From Alcanivorax sp. UBA4485 (GTDB lineage: Bacteria; Pseudomonadota; Gammaproteobacteria; Pseudomonadales; Alcanivoracaceae), in NCBI GenBank assembly GCA_002389055.1, contig DGNT01000062.1, forward strand, positions 1 through 25,475: DNA of 25,475 nt. The letters are read 5' to 3'. The notes under the pieces are model-generated. The model made no database searches and was not told the DNA's origin. It saw only the letters and a list, made by a program, of their open reading frames with translations. Of the stretch, positions 1 to 7,158 are shown one piece after another (positions within the stretch are counted from its first letter, which is position 1; the number at the start of each line of letters is the position of its first letter). The position numbers and the translations under genes were made by a program.

Positions 1-9
1 GAGGTAACG

Positions 10-1224
10 ATGAGCGACACACCGGACCCCCGCGACCTGCATACCGACACCCTGGCGATTCGCTGGGCGCAGTTGCGCACCGATGAAATGTCGCATTCGG
101 ATCCGATCTTCCTGACCTCCAGCTTCGTCTATGAAAGCGCTGCCCAGGCCGCCGCCCGTTTCTCCGGCGAGGAGCCGGGCAACGTCTATTCGCGCTTCAC
201 CAACCCCACGGTGCGTTCCTTCGAGCAACGCCTGGCGGCCATGGAAGGCGGCGAAAGCTGTGTCGCTCTGGCGTCTGGCATGGCGGCGATCAGCAGCACC
301 TTCTTCACGTTGCTGGCGCCCGGCGATCACGTGATCAGTTCACGCAGTGTGTTCGGCACCACCAACGTGATCTACGACCGCTATCTGAAGAAGTTCAACA
401 TCGACACCACCCTGGTCGATCTGGACGACCTGGATCAGTGGCGCGCGGCGATTCGCCCGGAAACCAAACTGCTGTATCTGGAAACGCCGTCCAACCCGCT
501 TTCCGAAGTGGGCGACATCGAGGCGCTGGCCAGACTGGCCCACGACAACGGCGCGCTGCTGATCGTTGATAACTGCTTCTGTACCCCGGCGTTGCAGAAA
601 CCGTTGGAACTGGGCGCCGACCTGGTGATTCACAGTGCCACCAAGTATCTGGACGGCCAGGGCCGCTGCCTGGGCGGCGCCGTGGTCGGTCCTGAAGAAA
701 TACTCAAGGAAATCCACGGTTTCGTCCGTTCCGCCGGCCCTTGCATGAGCCCGTTCAACGCCTGGGTGTTCCTCAAGGGTCTGGAAACCCTGGGCCTGCG
801 CATGAAGGCGCACTCCGAGAACGCCCTGCAACTGGCCCGGTGGCTGGAGCAGCAGCCGGGCATCGCCCGGGTGCATTACGCCGGCCTCGACAGCCACCCG
901 CAGAAAGCCCTGGCCGAGCGCCAGCAGAAAGCGTTCGGCGCGGTGATCGCCATTGAAGTGGAAGACAGCGACGGTCAGCGGGACCGCCAGGCGGCCTGGC
1001 GCTTTATCGACGCCACCCGGCTGCTCTCCATCACCGCCAACCTGGGCGACGTGAAATCCACCGTTACCCATCCGGCCACCACCACCCACGGGCGCGTGGC
1101 GGAGGAAGAAAAACAACGTTCCGGCATCAGCGAAAATCTGATCCGCATCGCCGTGGGGTTGGAAGACGTCGGCGATCTTAAGAACGATCTGGGGCTCGGC
1201 ATCAAAGCGCTCGGCTTCGAATAA
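10..1224 (+). CDS. metZ: O-succinylhomoserine sulfhydrylase MetZ
   Basis: This 404-residue PLP enzyme of the Cys/Met-metabolism family makes homocysteine from O-succinylhomoserine and sulfide in the cytosol, the direct sulfhydrylation route to methionine. The Schiff-base lysine is K212 in HSATKYLDGQGR, the form with DGQGR typical of MetZ rather than of cystathionine gamma-synthase or MetB. Other family blocks are YSRFTNPT (about 60-67), LASGMAA (88-94) and the aspartate in VDNCFCTPALQ (about 186-196). The start has a GAGG Shine-Dalgarno sequence at the window edge (1-4). Length and sequence match Pseudomonas MetZ closely, judged from memory. The next gene lies 32 bases downstream with no evident terminator. 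Whatever lies upstream is outside the window. Function is known for the family; O-succinyl rather than O-acetyl specificity is inferred from similarity. Confidence 0.95.
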   Translation: MSDTPDPRDLHTDTLAIRWAQLRTDEMSHSDPIFLTSSFVYESAAQAAARFSGEEPGNVYSRFTNPTVRSFEQRLAAMEGGESCVALASGMAAISSTFFTLLAPGDHVISSRSVFGTTNVIYDRYLKKFNIDTTLVDLDDLDQWRAAIRPETKLLYLETPSNPLSEVGDIEALARLAHDNGALLIVDNCFCTPALQKPLELGADLVIHSATKYLDGQGRCLGGAVVGPEEILKEIHGFVRSAGPCMSPFNAWVFLKGLETLGLRMKAHSENALQLARWLEQQPGIARVHYAGLDSHPQKALAERQQKAFGAVIAIEVEDSDGQRDRQAAWRFIDATRLLSITANLGDVKSTVTHPATTTHGRVAEEEKQRSGISENLIRIAVGLEDVGDLKNDLGLGIKALGFE

Positions 1225-1256
1225 AAGCTCGAAGCGTGTAGCAAAAAAGGGGTGTT

Positions 1257-2168
1257 ATGCAGGCTTTGGATAAAGCGCTGGCCCAGGTGGGCAGCGTGCT
1301 GTTGGGGAAACCGGAACAACTGAAACTGGCGCTGGCCTGCATGCTCGCCGGCGGCCATCTGTTGATCGAGGATCTGCCCGGCATGGGCAAAACCACCCTG
1401 GCCCATGCGCTGGCCCGGGTGTTCCGCCTCGATTACCGGCGCGTGCAGTTCACCAGCGACATGCTGCCCGCCGACATTCTCGGGGTGTCGGTATTCGACC
1501 CGGAAAGCCAGCAGTTCAGCCTGCGCGAAGGGCCGGTGTTCAGCCAGCTTCTGCTCGCCGACGAAATCAACCGGGCCACTCCCAAGACCCAGGGCGCGCT
1601 GCTGGAAGCCATGGAAGAGCGGCAGGTGACCCTGGACGGCGTCAGCCGGCCGCTGCCGTCGCCGTTCTTCGTGGTCGCCACCCAGAACCCGGTGACCCAG
1701 GCCGGCACCTTCGTGTTGCCGGAATCCCAGCTCGACCGCTTCCTGATGCGCATTTCCCTGGGCTATCCGGCCCCGGACGTGGAACTGTCCCTGCTCGCCG
1801 GCGGCGACCTGCGCGAAGCGGTCCGCGAGCTGAAACCGGTGATCGAGCCCACGGGACTGGTCAAATTGATCGCCCATGTGGGCAAGGTGCGCGCCACCCG
1901 CGACCTGCTCGACTATGTGCAGCGGCTGCTGGAGGCGACCCGCGCCGACGATCGTCTGGTTACCGGCTTGTCGCCGCGCGCCGGCCTCGGCCTGCTGCGC
2001 GCCGCCCGCGCCTGGGCGCTGATCCACGACCGTGATTACGTGCTGCCCGAAGACGTGCAGGCGGTGTGGCCCTCGGTGGCCGAGCACCGCCTGCAGCCCC
2101 GCGATGGGGGCCAGGTGTCGGCGATGACCCAGGCGTTGCTGCAAACCGTGCCGGTGGTGCGAAACTAG
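1257..2168 (+). CDS. MoxR-family AAA+ ATPase
   Basis: A 303-residue MoxR-type AAA+ ATPase, thought to act as a chaperone or remodelling factor for partner proteins. Walker A is PGMGKTT (41-47, K45). Walker B is LLLADEIN (98-105, D102/E103), followed by the MoxR-typical RATPKTQGALLEAMEE stretch. The sensor region is VVATQNP, and a C-terminal lid domain contains the SPRAGLGLLRAARAWA block. The ATG follows an AAGGGG-containing stretch. It is the first gene of a MoxR - DUF58 - transglutaminase cluster (26 bases to the DUF58 gene, then a one-base overlap), a widespread conserved arrangement. In Pseudomonas aeruginosa the equivalent locus includes the essential gene tgpA, which suggests an envelope-related job. 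The actual client is unknown. Confidence 0.93.
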   Translation: MQALDKALAQVGSVLLGKPEQLKLALACMLAGGHLLIEDLPGMGKTTLAHALARVFRLDYRRVQFTSDMLPADILGVSVFDPESQQFSLREGPVFSQLLLADEINRATPKTQGALLEAMEERQVTLDGVSRPLPSPFFVVATQNPVTQAGTFVLPESQLDRFLMRISLGYPAPDVELSLLAGGDLREAVRELKPVIEPTGLVKLIAHVGKVRATRDLLDYVQRLLEATRADDRLVTGLSPRAGLGLLRAARAWALIHDRDYVLPEDVQAVWPSVAEHRLQPRDGGQVSAMTQALLQTVPVVRN

Positions 2169-2194
2169 TCGGTCGAACTTAAGGAGGGGACGCC

Positions 2195-3145
2195 ATGCTC
2201 AAGCAAGCCTGGCAGCGTTGGCTCGACCGCCGGCTTCCCCGGGCCCGCCAGGTGCAGCTCGACCAGCGGCGTATTTTTATCTTTCCCACCGGCTACGGTT
2301 TTCTCTATCTGCTGGTGTCCGTGCTGCTGTTCTTCGGCGGTATCAACTACGAGAACAACCTGATTCTCGGCCTCTGTTTTCTGATGGTCAGCCTGTTTCT
2401 GGTCGCCATCCTGCATACCTTCCGCAATCTGTCCGGGCTGTCCCTGCGCGCCGGTGCCAGCCGCTCCGGTTTCGTCGGCGGGCAGGGCAGTGTGGAAGTG
2501 GTGCTGATCGCCCAGCGGCGGCCGCACCGGGCGCTATGGCTGCGCTGGCTGGACCAGCCGGCCCAGGAAATCAGCGTCGAGCCCGGCGAGGAAAGCGCTC
2601 TGTGGCTGAACCTGCCGCTCAGCCGGCGGGGCCGCACCCGGCCGCCACGCCTGCGCGTGGAAAGTCGCTACCCGCTGGGCTTGCTGCGCAGCTGGTCGCT
2701 GGTGTCGCTGGATCAGGTTTGTCTGGCCTGGCCGCGCCCCCAGGAAAGCCAGGACTGTCCCGCCGACGGCGGTGACCGGGAGCGGCAGGTGGCCAGCGCC
2801 GGGCAAAGCGGCAGCGAGGAATTCCAGGGCCTGCGCGGCTATGTGCCCGGTGATTCTCTGGCACAGGTGGATTGGAAAGGCTATGCCCGGGGCCGGGGGC
2901 TCAACGTCAAACTGTTCGAAGAGCCCGCCAGCGGTCGCCTGTGGCTGCGCTATGACCGCCTGGAAGGTCTGCCGGTGGAGCGGCGCCTGTCGATCCTGTG
3001 CTTCTGGGTGCAGCGCCTGAGCCGCGAAAACCGGCCCTTCGCGCTGGCGCTGCCCGGCGCCGAGCTGCCGCCGGGGCAGGGCGAGGAACAGCGCCTGCGG
3101 GCCCTCAACCTGCTGGCCCGCCACGGCGATACGGAGGCGCACTGA
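2195..3145 (+). CDS. DUF58 domain membrane protein
   Basis: A 316-residue inner-membrane protein with two adjacent N-terminal membrane helices (about 31-50 and 54-75), then a soluble part carrying the DUF58 signature GDSLAQVDWKGYAR at 219-232 and the downstream KLFEEP. DUF58 proteins have a vWA-like fold and are encoded next to MoxR ATPases, of which they are candidate partners; no biochemical activity is established. A strong Shine-Dalgarno sequence (AAGGAGGGG) precedes the ATG. Its TGA overlaps the next ATG (ATGA at 3142-3147 region, shared base 3145), indicating translational coupling with the transglutaminase gene. The order MoxR, DUF58, TgpA supports one operon and one complex; that they interact physically is inference. 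Confidence 0.9.
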   Translation: MLKQAWQRWLDRRLPRARQVQLDQRRIFIFPTGYGFLYLLVSVLLFFGGINYENNLILGLCFLMVSLFLVAILHTFRNLSGLSLRAGASRSGFVGGQGSVEVVLIAQRRPHRALWLRWLDQPAQEISVEPGEESALWLNLPLSRRGRTRPPRLRVESRYPLGLLRSWSLVSLDQVCLAWPRPQESQDCPADGGDRERQVASAGQSGSEEFQGLRGYVPGDSLAQVDWKGYARGRGLNVKLFEEPASGRLWLRYDRLEGLPVERRLSILCFWVQRLSRENRPFALALPGAELPPGQGEEQRLRALNLLARHGDTEAH

Positions 3146-5187
3146 TGGCGCGCATCTACCAGATTCCCAGCCACGCTCGGGGCTGGCTCACCCTGGCGAT
3201 CGTCGCCGCCTCGCTGCCACAACTGTGGGGCGGCCCGCTGTGGCAGGCCGGGCTGCTCGCCGTGGTGCTCGGCTGGCGGGCCCTGATGGACCGTCAGCGG
3301 CTGATCCTGCCGGGGCGCATCCTGCGTCTGGTGCTGCTGGTGACCACCGTGGCCGCCACCTTCTACAGTTTCGGTCGTTTGCACGGCCCGGAAGCGGGCA
3401 CCGCGCTGATCACCAGCCTGTTCGCGTTGAAATACCTGGAACTGGTCAGCAAGCGCGACGCCTATGTGCTGATCGTGCTCGGTTACTTCGTGTGCGCGAC
3501 TATTCTACTGTTCCACCGCGGGCCGGCCATGGCGCTCTATGTGATCGGCTGCCTGATCCTGCTCACCGCCAGCCTGGCGGGTATTAATTACAGCGACACC
3601 CACGCCCGCCGCCGTCAGCATCTTTCGGTGGCGGCGGTGATGGTGCTGCAGGCGCTGCCGCTGGCGATCGCGCTGTTCGTGCTGGTGCCGCGCATCGCGC
3701 CGCTGTGGAACATGCAGCTCGACAGCGGCCAGGCGCGCACCGGCATGAGCGACAGCATGTCGCCGGGGCAGGTCAGCCGCCTCACCGAATCCAGCGAGCT
3801 GGCGTTCCGTGTCCAGTTCGAGGGCGAGCCGCCGCCGCCCCGGGAACGCTACTGGCGCGGCCTCACCTACAGCTATTTCGACGGCACCACCTGGCGCCAG
3901 GCCAGCCCGCCCGGCTGGGACCGGGAGCAACTTTTCTACGGCGGTCGCGGGCCGTCGCCGGACTGGTACCGCGTGCTGATCAACGCCGCCGGAGACCGCA
4001 CCGGCTACCGCTACCGGGTGATCATGGAGCCGTCCCGGCAGCGCTGGCTGTACGCCCTGGCGGTGCCGTTCACCGACTTCGACGGCAATGCCCTGGCGCG
4101 GGATTTCCGGCTGGTGGCGGACGGCCCGGTCAACGGCGCCTTCAGTTACAGCGTGCGCAGCGTGGACGTGACCGGCGCGGTGCCGGCGCTCGGCGACGCG
4201 GAACGGCGGCTGATGCTGGACCTGCCCGAGCAGGGCAACGCCGAGGCCCGCGCCCTGGCGCAGCGCTGGCGGCAGCGCCACCGGGACGACCGCGCCCTGG
4301 TGGACGCGGCGCTGCGCTATTTCCGCGAGCAGCCGTTCTTCTACACCCTGGAACCGCCGCGCATTGCCGGCGACACCGTCGACCAATTCCTGTTCGGCAC
4401 CCGCCAGGGCTTCTGCGAGCACTACGCGTCCAGCTTTACCTTCCTGATGCGCGCCGCCGGCATCCCCGCCCGGGTGGTGGCCGGCTACCAGGGCGGCGAA
4501 ATGAACGCCGGCGACTACCTGCAGGTGCGCCAGTACGACGCCCACGCCTGGGCCGAAGTGTGGCTGCCCGGGCAGGGCTGGGTGCAGGTCGACCCCACCG
4601 CGGCGGTGGCCCCGGAGCGCGTCGAGCTGGGCCTGCGTGGCGCCTTCGAAAACGCCGCCGACGGCGCCGGCGGTGACTTCGACGGCCTCAACCGCCTGCC
4701 GGTGCTGTTTCAACTGCAGCAGTGGGCCGACTATGTGGACTTCAACTGGCAGAAATGGGTGCTCGGCTACCGCCAGCAGTCCCAACGCGACCTTCTGGAG
4801 CGCCTGCTCGGCGCGGTGACGCCGCTGCGTGTGGGGCTGGCGCTGCTCACCGTGGTGCTGGTGTTCAGCGCCGTGCTCGGCGTACTGGTGCTCAGCCGCC
4901 GCCGGGACACCCCGGCCAGCCCCCTGGAGCGCGAATTCGCCCGCCTGCACCGCGCCCTGGCCCAGCGCGGCCTGCGCGCGCCGGCCACGGTGTCCGCCGC
5001 GCAACTGGAGGCGGCCGTGACGCGGCGCTGGCCGTCGGCCGCGGGCGCCGCCGGCCACTGGCGGCGGCTGTTCGAGCATCTGGCCTACCGCGACCAGGGC
5101 AGCCCCGGCGCCGCCGACCTGGCCGCCCTGCGACGGCGTCGCCGGGCTGTGCTGGCGTCGCTGGCATCGCCACGGAGAGCGAAGTAG
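3145..5187 (+). CDS. tgpA: TgpA-like transmembrane transglutaminase-domain protein
   Basis: The 680-residue product has six N-terminal membrane helices (about 13-28, 33-47, 58-74, 107-124, 129-147, 161-181; DUF3488), a large periplasmic part with a transglutaminase-like core, a further helix at about 561-585 and a C-terminal cytosolic DUF4129-type tail. The catalytic triad is visible as C424 (GFCEHYASS), H467 (DAHAWAEVW) and D483 (VQVDPTAAV). The family is represented by P. aeruginosa TgpA, an essential inner-membrane protein whose transglutaminase domain faces the periplasm; its substrate is not established. I chose the ATG at 3145 because it overlaps the upstream stop codon and starts just before the first helix; upstream in-frame starts would lie inside the DUF58 gene. 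The reading frame is very GC-rich and casts a long antisense shadow ORF. Confidence 0.92.
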   Translation: MARIYQIPSHARGWLTLAIVAASLPQLWGGPLWQAGLLAVVLGWRALMDRQRLILPGRILRLVLLVTTVAATFYSFGRLHGPEAGTALITSLFALKYLELVSKRDAYVLIVLGYFVCATILLFHRGPAMALYVIGCLILLTASLAGINYSDTHARRRQHLSVAAVMVLQALPLAIALFVLVPRIAPLWNMQLDSGQARTGMSDSMSPGQVSRLTESSELAFRVQFEGEPPPPRERYWRGLTYSYFDGTTWRQASPPGWDREQLFYGGRGPSPDWYRVLINAAGDRTGYRYRVIMEPSRQRWLYALAVPFTDFDGNALARDFRLVADGPVNGAFSYSVRSVDVTGAVPALGDAERRLMLDLPEQGNAEARALAQRWRQRHRDDRALVDAALRYFREQPFFYTLEPPRIAGDTVDQFLFGTRQGFCEHYASSFTFLMRAAGIPARVVAGYQGGEMNAGDYLQVRQYDAHAWAEVWLPGQGWVQVDPTAAVAPERVELGLRGAFENAADGAGGDFDGLNRLPVLFQLQQWADYVDFNWQKWVLGYRQQSQRDLLERLLGAVTPLRVGLALLTVVLVFSAVLGVLVLSRRRDTPASPLEREFARLHRALAQRGLRAPATVSAAQLEAAVTRRWPSAAGAAGHWRRLFEHLAYRDQGSPGAADLAALRRRRRAVLASLASPRRAK

Positions 5188-5226
5188 GCTCTTTTTTGGC
5201 ACCGCTGATATAACAAGGAGAACAGC

Positions 5227-6015
5227 ATGGCCGTGGCCCGCTACAAGGAAGCGCTGACGCTCACCGAACACGCCCCCTGGGCACAACGGTTCTGGGACGC
5301 GCTGGTCCCGCTCAAGGACCGCGTCGCCCGCCACCCCCTGTTCGTGGAAATGGGTGACGGCTCACTGTCCCTGGGCCGCTTCCGCGACGCGCTGCTGCAC
5401 TTCTACCCGCTGGTGGAGAGCTTCCCGAAATACATGGGCCTGGCCCTGGCCAAAACCCGGCCCGGCCTCTATCCCGGCCATGAAGAAACCAAAAACTGGC
5501 TGATCGGCAACATCAAAATCGAGCAGCGCCACGCCTACTGGTACCAGGACTGGGCCGCCGGCTTCGGCCTCGACACCGAACGCCTGGAACACACCCGCCC
5601 GCCGGCGGCCATGGACGCGGTCAACCAGTTCCTCTGGGCCACCGGCCACCAGGGCACCCTGGAAGAGAGTATCGCCGCCACCAACCTGGCCATTGAATGG
5701 GCCACCGGCGAATGGAGCCAGCGCGTGGTCAGCGGCATGAAGCACTACGCCGAGCAGGGCAGCGCCAACATTAACCGCCACACCATGGCCTGGCTGCGCG
5801 CCCACGCCAGCTACGACGACGCCCACCCCCACGAAGCCATGGAACTGGTCAAGCGCCTGGCGGTGGACGAACCCGCCCGCCAGCGCGCCTTCGCCGCCGC
5901 CCAACGCGGCCTGGAGTACTACGTTCTGGCGCTCGACGACTGCTACAGGTTCGGTGAGGACAGAAATGAGGAAGCGTTCCCGCTACTTTTGGATGATCCC
6001 GCAGATACACAGTAA
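5227..6015 (+). CDS. UndA-like haem-oxygenase-fold di-iron oxidase
   Basis: A 262-residue all-helical protein of the TenA/PqqC-like iron-containing redox enzyme family. It resembles Pseudomonas UndA, which converts medium-chain fatty acids such as lauric acid to 1-alkenes. From memory UndA is 261 residues with iron ligands E101, H104, E159 and H194; here E99 and H102 (KIEQRHAYW), E157 (AATNLAIEWATGEWS) and H193 (RAHASYDDAHPHEA) keep that spacing, and D197 and H200 complete the extended HDO motif. A thiaminase role is unlikely because the metal ligands are present. The start has AAGGAG six bases before ATG. It lies 39 bases after tgpA, same strand, with a T-rich stretch between, so it may or may not be co-transcribed. 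Fold and metal binding are well supported; the substrate is inference. Confidence 0.85.
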   Translation: MAVARYKEALTLTEHAPWAQRFWDALVPLKDRVARHPLFVEMGDGSLSLGRFRDALLHFYPLVESFPKYMGLALAKTRPGLYPGHEETKNWLIGNIKIEQRHAYWYQDWAAGFGLDTERLEHTRPPAAMDAVNQFLWATGHQGTLEESIAATNLAIEWATGEWSQRVVSGMKHYAEQGSANINRHTMAWLRAHASYDDAHPHEAMELVKRLAVDEPARQRAFAAAQRGLEYYVLALDDCYRFGEDRNEEAFPLLLDDPADTQ

Positions 6016-6036
6016 ACGTTAGAAGAACGGTTGGAT

Positions 6037-6079
6037 GCCAGGACTGACGACCTTACGAGGTAAAGCCGTCAGACCTGGC
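6037..6079. terminator. Nested inverted repeat between convergent genes
   Basis: GCCAGG-A-CTGACG (6037-6049) is answered by CGTCAG-A-CCTGGC (6067-6079), twelve pairs around a symmetric A/A mismatch. The interior holds a second small stem, ACCT/AGGT around TACG. It sits between the stops of the UndA-like gene (plus) and the secreted-protein gene (minus), where a bidirectional terminator would be expected. There is no clear T run on either side, so intrinsic termination is uncertain. Confidence 0.5.
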
Positions 6080-6089
6080 CCGGATCCTA

Positions 6090-6863
6090 CTAATCTACGA
6101 CGGTTGTAACATAGTCCTGCGAGTCACAGAGCGGCGGACCGAGGGCGCAGCCCTCAATGTGAAAGGCATAGTAACCGGGTACATCAGTAATCCTGCAGAC
6201 GAGACTAGACCGAATATCATTTTCGATTAATGCATTCGGGGAATTGATGTTCGAAACGTTTGTTGCACCACACGACGCCGCGTCAGAGTAGAATTCCAGC
6301 GTCACCTGCCCAACTCCCCGGACACCATAATAGCCGGTTGCATGTGCAGTGCGACGTACACCCGCAGGAACCGTCGTGCTGCCATCCGCGAATCTATAAT
6401 ACTGATCGCCCACGACCACATCTTGAGGTTGTATTAAGCCTGCCTCACTATCGTGGTTTTCATCCGATTTTTCTATTGTTGGGCGACCGTGGCAAATGCT
6501 CGTATAGCCATTATTTTTATAGATGATGAGGGTGTCGTCGTCATTCATGGGAAGGCGTTGAGAGTAGGCGCAGAAGCGGGCGTCAGCTTTGATCGTTTCG
6601 GCGGAGCGCCAGATTAACTGCATCTTTTCTTCGGTTACTTCCTTGTAGCGGCGCTTCAGGGTTATCGCGTGGCCTTCATCCAATACGGTGAATGTTCGTT
6701 CGATGATCACATCGTCACCTTCACTCCACGATGATTCTGCAATCATCTCCGGAGTGTTTTTTTCGAGGTTGAGAGGCTTGGTGTTGGGTGACTCTCCTGC
6801 ATTGGCGAGAACGTGGCAGGATGCCGCAAGAAAAAGACTAATAGATATAATTCGAGCTATCAT
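6090..6863 (-). CDS. Orphan secreted protein, cysteine-containing
   Basis: I do not recognise this 257-residue protein. It begins with a signal peptide, MIARIISISLFLAASC.., with a likely signal-peptidase I site after the ANA at 20-22. A lipobox reading at LAASC is poor because position -3 is alanine. The mature part has six cysteines (in FCAY, SICHG, SCGAT, LVCRI, EGCAL, LCDSQ), enough for three disulfides, and no membrane helix. I prefer the ATG at 6863, which has GGAAG eight bases upstream; the ATG five codons earlier (6878) lacks a ribosome-binding site. The gene is clearly less GC-rich than its neighbours and uses AT-ending codons, suggesting recent transfer. It is convergent with the UndA-like gene and divergent from hrpB. 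Function unknown; periplasmic or secreted location inferred. Confidence 0.72.
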   Translation of the reverse strand: MIARIISISLFLAASCHVLANAGESPNTKPLNLEKNTPEMIAESSWSEGDDVIIERTFTVLDEGHAITLKRRYKEVTEEKMQLIWRSAETIKADARFCAYSQRLPMNDDDTLIIYKNNGYTSICHGRPTIEKSDENHDSEAGLIQPQDVVVGDQYYRFADGSTTVPAGVRRTAHATGYYGVRGVGQVTLEFYSDAASCGATNVSNINSPNALIENDIRSSLVCRITDVPGYYAFHIEGCALGPPLCDSQDYVTTVVD

Positions 6864-7003
6864 AACTGACACTTCCATGTAGTTTTTCGTGGTTTCTCCG
6901 TTTCCAAAACATATACGCCGGCTACGTCGCGGCTGTCAAACATTGCAAACCGTATTTGTAAGAGCGCCACATTTTTCGTTCGTATCGCGGCGGCACCGAC
7001 AAC

Positions 7004-7063
7004 GTCTCTGGCATCCTGCCGGCCGGCAGAGCCGGCCTTTCGCGAGCACGGCTCGCTCCCACA
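7004..7063 (-). repeat. REP-type palindromic repeat, copy 1
   Basis: A 60-base unit starting GTCTCTGGCATCCTGCCG, then two small stem-loops (GCCGGC..GCCGGC and GAGC..GCTC) joined by CTTTCGC, and ending GCTCCCACA. Its reverse complement has the layout of the plus-oriented units at 12740, 15861 and 25149 (GTAGGAGCGGG.., GCGAAAG, second stem, CCAGAGAC). It lies in the gap upstream of hrpB. Confidence 0.75.
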
Positions 7064-7130
7064 ACCAGAGCCTCATAGAAAGGTTCTGCGCCAGCTATGA
7101 CCCGCGACCCCGCTGGAGAAACCCCCGCCC
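7064..7130. repeat. Relic of the large-hairpin repeat module
   Basis: Following the REP unit, the stretch around 7078-7122 (AAAGGTTCTGCGCCAGC, then TATGACCCGCGACCCCGC and TGGAGAAA) matches the reverse complement of about 25385-25420 and parts of 14449-14515, both flanks of the large hairpins elsewhere in the window. No long hairpin arm remains here. The 295-base gap 6864-7158 otherwise shows no gene, and short ORFs in it are repeat-derived. Confidence 0.5.
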
Positions 7131-7158
7131 GGAACATCATTTCCGATAAGATACCGCC

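Noticed and set aside
3505..5334. Long minus-strand open frame of 609 codons opposite tgpA
   Set aside because: It lies antisense to a gene with clear domains and a catalytic triad. Its product is low-complexity, rich in His, Gln, Ala and Gly, typical of shadow frames in GC-rich DNA.
5227..6015. Thiaminase TenA or pyrroloquinoline quinone synthase PqqC
   Set aside because: The four metal ligands of the di-iron subfamily are present, thiamine or PQQ genes are absent nearby, and the conserved blocks match UndA better.
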